64,000 nt of DNA from Mytilus californianus (GCF_021869535.1 NW_026262734.1:73346339-73410338); one strand, 5' to 3'; shown: positions 25,020 through 37,164, numbered from the stretch's first letter. Made by a program: numbers and translations. Notes: generated from the letters alone by a model not told the origin.

Positions 25020-26925
25020 AATCATCGACGTTGTCCTTTCTTCCTACGATGAAAATATTACTTAATTTAACCCATGGCTAAATAAAATCGATTAAACAGG
25101 GGTGTCATATATATATATATTGCTCTGAATGTAGGTCTACCGCAAGCCACTGAGACAAAAAAATTACAACATGTACAAGTGTTTGAGGACACGAAGCAAC
25201 CAAATATTCAGCTGTCAGCAGTGACAAGACAAAATGAGAGTGCTGAACATATGGATATCATCAATAAAAATTTACATATTGCCAAAGTTGCCTCTGATAT
25301 ATATTGAATGTGATGATAACTACATTTTTTGTAAGCAGAGTCTGACTCGCACTTCACTCTTTTAAATCATGACAATATTTTGTTCAAAACTATTTACCAT
25401 ACTTGGAAAAATAAAATGTTGACAAGCAATGTGAACCGATTGTTATAATAACCCAAACAAAAACCAGGCCTGAGGGGTGATCCTAAGTGCTCTAGAAAAG
25501 TAATCAGTTACTGTCCCACTGGTAACTTCAGTTCAGGGGTTCAAATTAGTGTGGGTCAGAGGTCCGGGACCTGTCTTTTCAAGGAGAGGACTTTTCAATT
25601 TTAAATTACAAAAGTCAAGGACCTACCATTTTTCACACTTGATGCTTTATACACGACCTTTTATTTCTTTTTATGGAGGACCTTTCACTTTTCATTATTT
25701 AAAGCAAATTTGAACCCCTGCGGTTTATATAAATTTACAGAAAATACAAAACTGGCGGAACAGTTGAAACAAACCAGACACAAATTAAACGAAAAAAATG
25801 CTCGTCAGTGTTGAAACCAAATAAACTTGAAAGAAACATATATAAGATAACAGTGGATGAATATCTTTGTTTGATATGATTACATTATGACATACCTCAA
25901 TTCAATATTTAGATGATGAAAAAAACCCAATTCATTCAGGAAAGTGGTGAAAAACCCAATTTGATATTTGCTTGAGGGGTGAATTGGAATTAATAATGAA
26001 ATTGAAAAAACTATTTCGCTCAATTACATTAAAATCGGTGGGTAAAAACCCCAATTTGTGAATTCTTATCTGGAGCTCTGTATACATTTTTATCTGTTTT
26101 ATTTATGCAACCTACACTTTTTTCCTTGCATAATCTTTTTATGACAATGGAAATAAGACAAACATAAAAATAATCGTTTCGAATTATGATTCCCTTTCTT
26201 ATATAAAGCATGAAACTTTTATATTTTGCTACTAGTATTCGACATACACATTTTGTTATATTAATTATTATATATGAAGGTGAACTTCAAGGTAGTGCTT
26301 TTCTGTTATGCGCAATTCCTTTGCTTCTGAGGAAAATAATTGAAGATTTTTGTCAAATAAGAACGCTGATAGAAACAATTGTAAAGGTGTCACCTTTTCT
26401 ATCACAACATATGTACAAGCGTTAAGGAAGGACTGAAAAAATAACATTACCAGATCGACAAACTGAAAATAATTTCATTGCAGCCATGTTTGAAGACTTC
26501 TACATATGGGAGATAATCAATTACTGACTGGAAATTGGGTACTACTAAAAGGCAAAAACGGAATACGGAACGGAGACGGAAAACGGAAACTCCGTACAGT
26601 GATCGTTTCCGTTCCGGAACTATTTTCCTTGACTAAGTTGAACTAACTGGCGGAAAAACAGTAGATAGATATGATCAGATATACGATTCGCACACTACCA
26701 TTTCAAGCTAGCCGTAGTCATGTCCTAGGATTTCTAAAAATCAATTTGTCCACAGTGCTTTGAATATCATGCCGCTTAATTCTTCTCTGAAAAATCAGTT
26801 TAATTCAAGTAGCCGTAAACGTTAATTTATAATAATACAATTGAAAATGTTGTCACTCATTCAGTATGATGTTTTAAAAACCATTACTACAATTTAAAAC
26901 ATTAACATAGACATATTCATATTCA
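25020..26925. other. Intergenic stretch with one small MITE
   Basis: No coding frame with recognisable features. It contains the TIR element at 25,534-25,720 and, at 26,928-26,990, the start of a repeat (CATTCTATGGTCGGGTTGTT and GTCTCTTTGACACATTCCCC) whose reverse complement recurs near 31,080-31,135. Confidence 0.4.
25534..25720. mobile_element. 187-bp MITE-like element
   Basis: CAGGGGTTCAAAT at the left and ATTTGAACCCCTG at the right are perfect 13-bp inverted ends. The interior repeats the phrase GGACCT in both orientations. Confidence 0.65.
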
Positions 26926-27371
26926 TTCATTCTATGGTCGGGTTGTTGTCTCTTTGACACATTCCCCATTTCCATTCTCAATTTTATACTAAGTTTTTTT
27001 TTCCACACCAATTCGTATTAGTAGTGTAAAACGAGACTGCAAAACGCCTCATTGCGCCTCTGCACCTCTGTGCCTAAGGCGCCTACCTGGTGCCTACTTT
27101 GACCATATGAAAGGCGACCTCATACAACCCATATGGCATGATGTAACAAAAATCCACAACAAGGTAGCCTACTTTGACCATATGAAAGGTGACCTCATAC
27201 AACCCATCTGACATGATGAAACAAAATAGCACAAACATTACAAACATGAACCACATGGTATGATGTAACAATGATGTGAAACAAATCGAAAAGCCTCTAG
27301 TGTAATAAGATCGGTAATAAATTATTTCATTAAAAGAAAACACAAACAAATAATAATCTTTTTACACAAAT

Positions 27372-27377
27372 TTTATT
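27372..27377 (-). terminator. Polyadenylation signal, left polymerase copy
   Basis: AATAAA on the minus strand about 120 bp after the ancestral stop. The right arm has the matching signal at 46,204-46,209. Confidence 0.4.
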
Positions 27378-28229
27378 ATTTTCTAAATCATTTCATATAT
27401 GACATTACATAATAAATTTCTGTTGACAATTCGTTCATATATTAAACGCAAAGGAAATGGAGGGTGAACAATATTAAATTACATGTAATGAGAATTAAAT
27501 ATTTTTCGTATGACCGTAAGCCCTGGTTGTTATTCCATCTTCTTAAATCCATCTTTTATCATCAAAAGGAACTAACCCTTTTTTCTTTACTTTTTGAGCT
27601 TTCAACACATGATCAACACTCCTAATAACATTCATTTGACAAAACTTTATTTCATGATTGAATAAACAATTTTTATACATTTCGTGTTTTAATTCTCTTG
27701 ATGATGATTTTGTAATACCCTTTGCTGAATGCTTTTCACCCCCTTCATACATGTAAGAATACATTTTTGATCTCAACCCTACAAATTCGCTTATCGCTTC
27801 TCCATTTGATTCATCTTTCAATTTACCTTTAACCTTCTTATTATGTTCACTATGTAAAAAATGTTGTTTAGGGAAATCGCTAGTATCAAATAAATGTTCG
27901 TACTCTTTCATATCTTCATACACATCTTCTGTTTCAATAAGATATATAAAAAAAAAACAATCAGTATCGGAAAAACATACACGTAATTTATCACCGTACA
28001 AGCTTTTCATATGATTGAAATGAAAATCGCACATCAAAAGTTGCGATAAATCTAAGATGCAAAATCCCGCATATTTAGGCTGATTCATAAAATTGTTTGT
28101 GCATTTATTTTCCACTGCAACTAAATCTTCATTGAATATTTTACACGAACTAAAAGACGGTTTGGCAGTATATTTGAATATTTTTTTTTCTGTATGACAA
28201 AGTTTAATATCTACATGTTTTCTCGTATT

Positions 28230-31200
28230 CATACCCAAGAATGAAGGACACTAATGGTCGATTACCCTTATCAGCGACACCCGGGGTGCAATGTTTTTAA
28301 TGATGTTCGATTAACATAGAAAGTAATGGGAAAATAAATGGGTACCCTTCATTAATTCTTCATATTATTTTTATTAATCATTTGAATTCTTATTAACACA
28401 TACGACCTAATTCTACATAGATTTACCTTTCTGGTGGTATTAAAAAATCCAGTTTATCTTGTCTCATTGTAAGGTCTCCGATTTTTTGAAATTTCATTAT
28501 CTAAATTCCCTTACTCACATCAGTAAATATCGATGAATTACCTCAAAACAAACGAGACAGCAGTAACTACAAAAATTGAAGCACACTTAATATGCGGAGG
28601 AAATACTATTAACACATACTGTTGAATACTCCTGTCAATAAGCTATATTTTGATGTCAGAAAAGTCAGTTTAAATTAAGAAATTCTTAGGTCTCCGGCGT
28701 TTTGAAAAATTGTCTTTGAAAAAAATAACCAACACAAATGTAATATACGAAAACAACGTACATTAACGAGATCATACTGTTATACATGTAAACTAAATTC
28801 CGGTTATTCTTAAATAAATGAAATAATACATAATAAGTTCGAATTCAAAGTGTTCACTGTGGCTATTTTTAATTGTTCAAAATGAAACGATAAATATTGA
28901 ATACAAAATAAGATTATATTTAATTATATTAAATTGTATTCGTCGGGATAGCTCAAATGTTCAAAGGACATAATGAAGTTTTACTATAAGGGTTCTTGTT
29001 CATGATAGTTCATAGTTCATATAATTTCATATAATAGAGACTATAAAGATATTTTTTATTCATATTTGGTGAAACGTATTTAATGATAAATGGTAAAGTA
29101 TACATTTACATTTAAATAATAATAAACGATTCGCTGTTTAATAAAATTTTTTTCACCCGTAAAACATTTTTCCATCGTTTGTATTTCGATAATATTTAAA
29201 GAAAATGAAAAGTTGGTATATTAAAAAAGTTCGAAATTGATATATTGTCAAATGAATTTTATTATCAGCAGGCACCCTGTCGCTTGATTGTCTTTCCTAT
29301 CTCCAATTACGATGTCTTATATATGCTCAACAGGATGCCACTATTTGTTTTATTAAATTGAATCTGATACAATACAACTTGTGATAATTAGTGACATATG
29401 TACATGTAATGAATGTATGCACGGTTTGTTGTGGAAGTATCACCCTGTAATGACATTACATCAATGTGGTGGAACTATTAAAACAAATTTGAGAACTCGA
29501 AAACTAATGCAAAAAATATTTCAAATCACTCTTTTTTAGGGAATCGTGTTCCTCGCTCTTTAGTTTGACCATGGAAATATATTGATTAGTGTTATCTATG
29601 TATAGATAGTTTAATTTGCTGCTTTTATTTTTTTATTTTTTCTTTTAATTTGTCATTTTCTATATATATGTTTTTTTTTAATTACTTAATGGTGCAATAC
29701 AAAACACATGTAAGTTGTCTCTCGCTCATTTTAGAAATACACTGTTCAAATGTCTTGTGTAAAAAAAATGTAACGCTTACAAAACATTGAATGTTGGTTT
29801 CTGTTATAATGATGAATGTGTTGTCACTGTAAATGAATATTAAAAAGCCGATTGCTGAAGACCTGGTGACAAGTTTTAATCTTATGCACAGCAAAAGAGG
29901 CCCTTCTTCGTTGATATGTTGGGTTTTCCATGTATTCCAAAACACCTTTTGTCTGGTGCATATGCCACGACTCATAAAAACTAACTTATATTTATTAATT
30001 TAGTTTTGTCCGACGAATTTGTGTGCCTGATTTTTTTTAATTTAAATTTTCGATCTTTCTTGCTGTTTGGCAAAAAATCTCAAACAAGAAAAATGTTTCC
30101 CAAGTTTTTATAATCAATTGTTCATGAACAATGTAAATTGCTTTTTTTAAAGGCGATTTGTTTTTCAAAGACAAACTATGAATCGCATAAATGAGCGTTG
30201 ATTTAGGAACGACATCAAAAGATCAATGTAGGATAAAAAAAACTTAATTCAAATAGTTTGGGGTGTGTGGTGGGGGGGGGGGGGGGGGGGGGGGGGGTAA
30301 AAATTGCTGCAAGTTTTGTTTATTTGACATCGATTTTACATATATCTGTATTAGTCAATCAATTTTTCACAAATTAAGTTCAGAGGGGGTGGGGGTCAGT
30401 GAAAAAACTACGTGAATTAAGTTTGTTTATCCTACATTGAACTTTGAATGTCGTCACTTATTGTCCTGTGAATTTTTATCCGTGACATCATCAGGCACAT
30501 TTTAAACCTTTAATTCTTGCACTGTTTTCTTGCACTGTTGAAAATAAGGACAGAGGCACATCAGATATAAATACTGTTAGTATTAAATCGCACTGATAGC
30601 AGTTAGAAAATTTAAGAAGGGTGAAAATAAGTTGAAATATGAAAGAAAACTTTCAAATAAGAATTACTCCTAAACACACATAAAAAGGGAGACCCACTAT
30701 AAAAGCGCTTGCGACCTAACTCGCTTCATGATGATGTCTTTAGTTATAACAATTGATAAATCTTCACTTATCAATCAGAGAGAGAGCTCTACTTATCAAT
30801 ATCAATAAAAATATATTTTAACTGTTGAATGACTTATTCTTCAATTGTTTAGTCTTAGAATTTCTATCTTTAATTTTCACCTATTGTCTAAATTTGATTT
30901 ATTGAATCTTTTTGTCTGCTTACGCCTTACCTAACTAAAGATGGTTGAGATATGTTTAGCCGTTTTTACATAAAACATTTAAAAAATGAAAAACATCTAG
31001 CTTGTAAGTTATTTCTTCAAAGACATATATAGCATCATTTTCAAGCAAACTTATTCGTCCAAGGCATAAATGAATGATTAAAATTGAGAATGGAAATGGG
31101 GAATGTGTCAAAGAGACAACAACCCGACCATAGAGCAGACAACAGCCGAAGGTCACTAATGGGTCTTCAATGCAGCGAGAAACTCCCGCACCCGGAGACG

Positions 31201-31898
31201 TCCTTCAGCTGGCCCCTAAACAAATATGTATACTAGTTCAGTACAGATTGTACTGAAATGAATGAATGTATATAGCCTATTGTTAGAAAGCAGGACAAAC
31301 TTGTGTTTTCTGGTGTTAATATGTTTATAAAAAATACAGCTGATATTATGCCATATAATTATTTCATTACTAGTGGTGACTAAACTGCAATTAGCTACGG
31401 TTCAGTACCAATTTCGTCGTCAGCTCTGTTGCATAAGGACAAATGAAAATATTAAATTTCTTGGTAACAAGGATGTCATATAACCTCCTAGATGGTATTT
31501 TTAAAGATATACATGATATATGAACATCAAAACTCATGAAATACGTTTTATAACTGTTTGTTAAAAAATGTCATTCAAGATCAATTAACAAAAATTATGG
31601 GTTTTTTCCCTAATTATTCAAAATAATTTCCCCTTCGTACATTGATTTATTATCTCGACGAGGTTTTGATCTCAATATCATAGTCCTTTTAAAGACCACT
31701 AACTCAAGTATCGTAATTTATAACTCCCGTGAAGACGCTAATTAATTTTTATCAGAGACATGTCTCTATTGTATTTAACAAATTAGTAAATGCAACGACA
31801 TCTATTGGAAGGAGTTCAGAGTTATCGTTAATTATCTACTGTCCAATATAAGCAGATTGGGTTATCTCGCTTGGAAATGTGACATATTCTTGCACATG
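28230..31898. mobile_element. 3,669-bp insertion in the left polymerase copy
   Basis: The right arm reads CTCGTATTAATTAACGATC (complemented) without a break. The left arm has CTCGTATT, then 3,669 bp, then AATTAACGATC, so the insertion is precise and shows no target duplication. Its ends are weakly inverted: CATACCCAAGAAT and, complemented from the right, CATGTGCAAGAAT. The interior has no recognised gene. It contains a ~28-base poly-G run (about 30,270-30,297) and a mussel repeat at 31,077-31,250. Confidence 0.75.
31077..31250 (+). repeat. Bivalve dispersed repeat fragment
   Basis: GAATGGAAATGGGGAATGTG, then GACAACAACCCGACCATAGA, CCCGCACCCGGAGACGTCCT and CTGGCCCCTAAACAAATATG. I recognise this block as widespread in mussel DNA. 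Its first part recurs inverted at 26,928-26,990. Confidence 0.6.
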
Positions 31899-34800
31899 AA
31901 TTAACGATCTTCTGAAAATGCTGTTGTTTAAAAGTTTGTATAAGGATTTCTCAAATTCAGTCTTAGCAATCTTTCGTTTTGCAGTGTTAAAGTCTATATA
32001 TTCTTTAAGCCAACATCGTTGATGGAATTTTATCACTCGGTGTATTTTTTTCAACTTCATTCCAAGACGTAAGTACAATTGCAAGTTTCTGTAATGAATC
32101 ACATATCTTTCTTTATCAAATAAATTAGAGCCAGTTTTTCACATTTCGAATAGTTTTTTCAAACTAAAACAATAGGGGGATATATCATCTGCAGTAACTC
32201 CCATTTTTTCAAGTGCCAAAGGAAAGTCGCTATGAGAATCGTGAAGAGTTTCCGGGTATTCCAAATCCACTTCTAATATGAAACCATCGCGAGCGTGCGG
32301 AGATAGAGACTCGATGTTTAAGTTGGCCATTTCTTGTTCACTTAACCAGTGAAAGTTTGCATACGGCAGTGGTTCACTCACCGCCCACCCATATAAATTG
32401 TTAGCATCCAGATATGAAAGATATTTTGTTTTGCGGGATGGGTCATAACTTTCATGTAAATATGGGTTGTTCACTTCTGCGTACCTATGAAAAATGCTAG
32501 ACACACCACCTCTTACTCCATTTTCAAAAAAAAGTAACATGTCGACATCGTGTATTAAATCCAATACTATTCCGGTTTTCTTAAGCATAGCCGACCAACT
32601 GAAACCCGGAGATGTAAAATAATGACACGGGTCAAGCTCATAGTCTTGTAAGCATAGTGTTCTTAATCTCTCAAAAACGTCTGCTAATAAAGTAACATCT
32701 GTTTTTAAATAAACATCGGAATATTCTCCCAAGTTTGTATATTTAGTTTTTCCCATACGTCTTTTGCGAAATTATAATCTTCATCTGATATGTTTTGTTG
32801 CGTCAATTGACTAAAAAATATCTTTTTTTGGTGGTAGCATTGTGTCTTCTAATTTATCCTCTGCATCTACATAATCATACGGGAATACACCCTTTCTTAA
32901 CATCAAAGAAAAAATATCGGAATTTGGAAAACTTTTCGATAAATATTTAAAATGTTTTTCTCCTTCACTCGCTACATTTTTTGTTAATGTTTCTAATGAA
33001 CTGTTGAGAAATTATAAAGAATCTATAAACCTTAAATTGTATAAGGAAAATGAAAGATATTTTTCAGAGTTTTGAGGTATAACATTTATATCAAGGTCTT
33101 TGAATTTACCAATTTTAGTCATAATCAATGAAGCATCGAAACATTTCAAATTGTGAAAAACAACAGGAATGGATTTCGATATTTTTATCTGTAAATTGCA
33201 GTTATTACAACTTATGCCTCTGACGTCCCCCAATACGTGGTCATGATCGATAACTTTATGGTTTTTTTCACTGAATGGTTTTTTACAAACGTAACATGTT
33301 TTAGCTTCTTTATATTCCAACTTAACAAAATCATTGACAATCATTGGCTCGATTTTAGATAAGATACTTTTGATTTCCCTTTCCTCCTCAAGCAGAGCGT
33401 TAATAAAAGTTTCAACAACATTAGGTCCACGATAAATAACAGGAGGTTTATCATACCGTTTATCAACAGACACCCTCTGATATCCGAAGCTATATGCTTC
33501 CATCTGTTGATAATCGGTAGTCGATGAAACATTCGCTTTCTGTTCACAGGTATCTACTTTCGTTGTTAAACATTTGAAATCCGCATATAACGAAAAGAAT
33601 TCTAACTGTTTTAGCAAAGTCTTTAAATTTTAACACATCCCCCTCTTTTGGAGGTGTAATTTTTTGAAATTTGCAATTTTGACAGTCTTTTTCGTTTTTT
33701 TGTTTGGTCGTAAATGCATGAAGACAAAGATGACAGAAAAAATGTTCACCTTTATGTTTTTTAGTTCTAGATAAAAACCTATTCAAATTAGATATACATA
33801 CATAATGAGCTTTGGTATCAGTTTTTAAATACAATAAATTCACATTTTCGTTATATACAAGGGGAATATTTCCCCCTCTTCATATCCGAATACATTTATA
33901 GAAATCATTTCATTTTGACGTTCAAATCTACCTAGTTGCGATAAAGGTGTAGGGAAATCAATGTTTGATACGTCGATAGTGTTCATAAAATTAGAATAAT
34001 GTTCTACCTTTTCCGGATCTTTTCTTTCTTTGTCGTAATGTAGACTCGCTAAATCGGACCACATCAGACACCTATCATCAGTATTGATCACATTCACCAA
34101 ACTGTGCGATTTCGCTAGGGATACAGGTAGTAGCATATAACTTCCTCCTCCTAATGGTTTATATTTAGTAATGATAACATCTAACTGTAAAACCTCCTCG
34201 AGTTGCAACCCACTTCCGTTTCTGATGAATTCCTCCAGAGAATATTTTCTGGAAACTTTGAAATTCATTTAATTCGTGTTCAAAATTTTCACGTGTTGAT
34301 AAAAGTGTTTTCATTCTGCTTCTTAAATGTGGAAGAGCCTCTTCTTACGTGCCATCTGAAAGATACTTGATCATCCGTACTTGCACGTTGAAATAATATT
34401 TAATGTTATTCACTTCACTTTTATCTAATAATAACTCGGTAGTTTGATCCTTTTTTTCTTTAATGAAGTGTATTAAATCATATCTCTCATCGTTAGTAGC
34501 AGGAACAATTTCTATTTTCTCCACGTTTTCATTAATTGCTGTAGTTCTCTGCAATGGTTCCGGTGTATTTGACAATTGTTCTTTCTCGTCCTCTGCACCG
34601 TTTTCTATATCATCAGCAGGATTATTTTCCATAGCTCTTTCTCTTGGTTTTTTTTGTGCACCTGAATCTCTTTCATCTTCTCTTTCCTTTCTTTTTCTTA
34701 TTCCATGCGTCAATCTCCTATGCCTCTCCAAATTATCCTTTCTGTTCGCAATGTGTCCACAATCTATACATTCATATTTTGAATCATGGGATCTTCTATG

Positions 34801-34985
34801 TCGTGTTAAGCTTTTTTTGAGCTTGAATGATTTTTCTTATATGTCGCATTTAAGTTCCTTTTTCACCGAAGATATCACTCTTTCAATCTCTTCCGGTGAT
34901 AATTCTTGCAATTTTCCACTACTTCCTGCGGTAATGTCTTCACTCCCCCCTCTTCTTTGATTTGTATACTACCTGTTTCCATCAT

Positions 34986-35372
34986 GTATTACCGAAGAAA
35001 ATGGTTAACAATGTCATAAATGATCGTTTGTTTATAGAAAAAAATTACGATATGAGTCTTTTAGTGATGAGTTTTTCGTGAGTCATAATTATATAAGTAT
35101 CCCCATATGTGTTTACATTATCGACATGTGTAACGTAAATATTTACAATATCGACATGTGTTTTTCGTATGTGTTTACATAATCAACATGTGATAAAAGT
35201 AAATATTTACAATATCGACATGAATGATTAACGGATGACTCATTTATTAATGAGTATATCATGACTCATATGAGTGATCTAATAATGAAATTATTTACCC
35301 ACATAAGGTATTTATTTTGTATTTCATCAATATATACCATATATATGAAATCTGTGACAATTTATACCAATC
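34986..35372. promoter_or_regulatory. Divergent promoter region with iteron-like and AP-1-like sites
   Basis: Spacer between the leftward polymerase gene and the rightward small-gene block. Four near-repeats with the core TTTACA-TATCGACATG lie at 35,105-35,223. Three AP-1-type sites match TGA(C/G)TCA exactly: 35,079-35,085, 35,236-35,242 and 35,262-35,268. All are kept in the right arm. Its position suggests a two-way promoter or a replication-related site; that is inference. Confidence 0.45.
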
Positions 35373-35675
35373 ATGGAAATACCTACACAGAACATATGCA
35401 GTCTTCTAAGAAGCAGGGAAGTTAGCGGGCGAAGCAAATCGGGGAAAGTTAAAAAAACTTACTTAGTCAGAGAAAACGTTGACAAGAAAGAATTTAAAAC
35501 CACTACACACTGGCCGGTTGAGACATGGAGGTATGATGATGTTTTCATCTGTATTCTATACAACTTTTACGACCATGAAGAATTTCTGGAAGATTTAGTT
35601 TTCAGCGGGTACAGTATAGAAGCAGTGTTACATGTACCAGACTATTTACACTGCAATCCAATATCTCACATGTAA
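35373..35675 (+). CDS. Polinton hypothetical protein 1
   Basis: A 100-residue open frame with a proper ATG, first of a rightward block diverging from the polymerase gene. I do not recognise the protein. The N-terminal third is basic (Ser/Arg/Lys-rich, with SGRSKSGKVKKTY). The rest is acidic and aromatic (WRYDDVFICILYNFYDHEEF). There is no signal peptide, membrane segment or known motif. The first 53 bp are duplicated in the right arm and then cut off by repeats at 41,411. It is uninterrupted, unlike most genes of the element, but short enough for that to be chance. Confidence 0.45.
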   Translation: MEIPTQNICSLLRSREVSGRSKSGKVKKTYLVRENVDKKEFKTTTHWPVETWRYDDVFICILYNFYDHEEFLEDLVFSGYSIEAVLHVPDYLHCNPISHM

Positions 35676-35722
35676 AGAAAGCAAATGGAAAGCGATGATT
35701 AAAAAAAAGACATAAAATAAAG

Positions 35723-35896
35723 ATGGAACTAGCACAAAAATTGTATTACGCGTTTATATTTATGGAGAGGAAAACACTAGTATATACGCTTTTAATGAAA
35801 TATGATAAAAATACACTATTGCAACTAAAAAACAATTATGAATTATCGCACATTGAGGAATGGACACTACATATTCTTAATCATTTTCTTGGTTGA
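35723..35896 (+). CDS. Polinton hypothetical small protein 2
   Basis: A 57-residue frame from ATG at 35,723 to TGA at 35,894-35,896. It starts MELAQKLYYAFIFMERKT and ends in an amphipathic stretch (HIEEWTLHILNHF). It lies 47 bp after the previous frame on the same strand, and its end overlaps a frame upstream of the next gene. No family recognised. Retained as a candidate because of the compact same-strand spacing. Confidence 0.3.
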   Translation: MELAQKLYYAFIFMERKTLVYTLLMKYDKNTLLQLKNNYELSHIEEWTLHILNHFLG

Positions 35897-35942
35897 TATA
35901 TATTTATGTATGAATACTTATTATTTTATTTTCATTCTCATT

Positions 35943-36137
35943 ATGGGAGAGAGAAGAAGTATTGAAAGTTCTACATCGAAGTGGTGCATTTTCGGAAAAA
36001 ATGTACCGAAAGCAGAAACAGTCTATTTTTGTCAGGTAATTATCGTCTTTACAATCATCATCACTGCACTCGTGAATATAACTCGACAAAGTGGAAATAT
36101 TGAACTTTGGATAAGTCTATTAAGCGGATGCACATGA
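35943..36137 (+). pseudogene. Polinton small membrane protein (late stop)
   Basis: A 64-residue frame starting MGERRSIESS. It has a Trp-Cys pair, then VPKAETVYFCQVIIVFTIII, which contains one membrane-spanning segment, then a polar stretch and ELWISLLSGC. I recognise the pattern 'VPK.E.v.FCQvi...LW..LLS..lGyllPnP' from a small single-pass protein in Polintons of cnidarians and molluscs; its function is not known to me. Here a TGA at 36,135-36,137 ends the frame just before an in-frame LPNPS, the conserved tail, so the protein looks recently truncated. An upstream in-frame ATG at 35,838 would add a hydrophobic stretch, but the family start favours 35,943. Confidence 0.5.
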
Positions 36138-36149
36138 TATGTATTACCT

Positions 36150-36890
36150 AACCCATCCATGGTGAATGCTTAGACATCTGTTATCATTGCATGACTCATA
36201 CAAATGATATAAGCGGCATTCAAGGATATAGTGCGCATACACTTTCCCCGTGGAAAAAGATTCTTCATTAAAAATAAAACGCTGATATTCCGGTGGTGAC
36301 TCCGAAACAGAAATATGAGGCGGTATTAGGGAGAAGGCAGGAAGATGAGAATGTGAAGAAACAATCATTAACCAATCACAGACGGTTCCTAAAGATAATC
36401 ACTCTGAGAGTAGCGAAAAACAACTTCTCGGTGAAAAGTTCGATACTTTAATTGATATCAGCATACCTTCAAAATACAGAAAAAAGATAAAACGATTACT
36501 GCATTACCTGAAACAACACTCTTCATTTGAGTGGAACGAGTGGGGTGAAGTTATCATCGACAATGAAACGTTTTCGAATACCCACATCATCGATTGGTTG
36601 CCAGATATTATCATTCCTAACGGACACAAATATCCACAGAATGGAATATGTAATTTCTACGACTTTTTAAAAAAAATCCATTTTCCACAGAGTATGATTA
36701 CAAACGAGAAACGGAAACACTTACGAGAAGAGGAAAAACACACCACCGATTCAATCAATCTGACCGAAATATCGGAAGAAAACAAAATGATTTGAAAGTA
36801 AAACCACCGAAGAGGGTATATGTGAAGAGGGATGTGGCTAGTTTAATTCCATCAAAAACAAAGAGAAAGTGGTTGACTGTAAAAATATAG
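36150..36890 (+). pseudogene. Polinton accessory protein, degraded
   Basis: Coding signal moves between frames. One frame is open to about 36,440 (PKQKYEAVLGRRQEDENV). A second, 36,361-36,795, holds KYRKKIKRLLHYLKQHSSFE followed by WNEWGEVIIDNE and DFLKKIHFPQSM. A third carries the basic tail to TAG at 36,888-36,890 (KPPKRVYVKRD, KTKRKW). The middle block resembles a Polinton-associated protein of the form 'LL.yL......WNerGElv.....i..S.i.dLv' that I have seen in molluscs and cnidarians. Its role is unknown. At least two frameshifts break it. It converges on the capsid gene, with polyadenylation signals in the gap. Confidence 0.45.
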
Positions 36891-36976
36891 TGTTTTTTTT
36901 TTATTTCTGTGAAATGTATTTTATTTGTTTTGTATATTGCATTGATTTACTCATGTGTGATGTATTTTTTTTAAGA

Positions 36977-37018
36977 AATAAAAACTAATGAGAAACTAAT
37001 ACGTTTTATTATTTTATT
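36977..37018. terminator. Back-to-back polyadenylation signals of convergent genes
   Basis: AATAAA on the plus strand at 36,977-36,982 follows the accessory gene. AATAAA on the minus strand at 37,005-37,010 and 37,013-37,018 follows the capsid gene. The layout suits two convergent transcription units. Confidence 0.4.
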
Positions 37019-37164
37019 TGACAATGATATATCAACAACAAAAAAAAACATATACTATACATCTTATATTTTTACACATGTAGAGAAAAAATACAATTAT
37101 TGCTTTCATAGTTCATTCTTTATCTGGCGGTTTTCTGTTATCTCGAAATACCCGGCGTTTTCAG

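Larger units (their letters stand above)
27495..34985 (-). pseudogene. polB: Polinton DNA polymerase B, left copy (broken)
   Basis: Protein-primed family B polymerase that would copy the element from its ends. Reading leftwards from ATG at 34,985: two N-terminal C2H2 zinc fingers (~34,840-34,720); a treble-clef/endonuclease VII-like stretch with CYVCKKPF, DHDH and CNNC (~33,310-33,190); exonuclease motifs YADFKC (Exo I, usual Glu replaced by Lys), HNLKCFD (Exo II) and YLKTD (Exo III, ~32,710); polymerase motif A with LDANNLYGW (~32,400); motif B NNSIFRRS (usual Gly lost, ~31,905); motif C SDTDCFF (~27,970). Lesions include a 1-base deletion near 34,873, a stop at the first finger's second Cys (34,837-34,839), several frameshifts, a 3,669-bp insertion inside motif B, and a TAA at 27,543 before the ancestral end at 27,495. 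Without the insertion the gene is ~3.8 kb, normal for this family (~1,100-1,300 residues). Confidence 0.9.
27020..35425. repeat. Left inverted arm of the Polinton
   Basis: It corresponds in reverse orientation to 41,411-46,561. Shared content: the terminus, an internal ~77-bp duplication (CTACTTTGACCATATGAAAG twice, near 27,095 and 27,170), the whole polymerase gene, the spacer with AP-1-like and iteron-like motifs, and the first 53 bp of the rightward gene at 35,373. Similarity stops after GGGAAGTTAG at 35,425. Minus its 3,669-bp insertion the arm is 4,737 bp. Confidence 0.85.

Noticed and set aside
30268-30297. Long poly-G run as a functional element
   Set aside because: A simple homopolymer inside a non-coding insertion; its length may also be a sequencing or assembly error.
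34463-34960. 165-codon plus-strand frame, with a mirror at 42,282-42,838 on the minus strand
   Set aside because: It is antisense to the polymerase N-terminus (zinc-finger and acidic linker). The Ser/Leu-rich translation is what antisense of that region gives.
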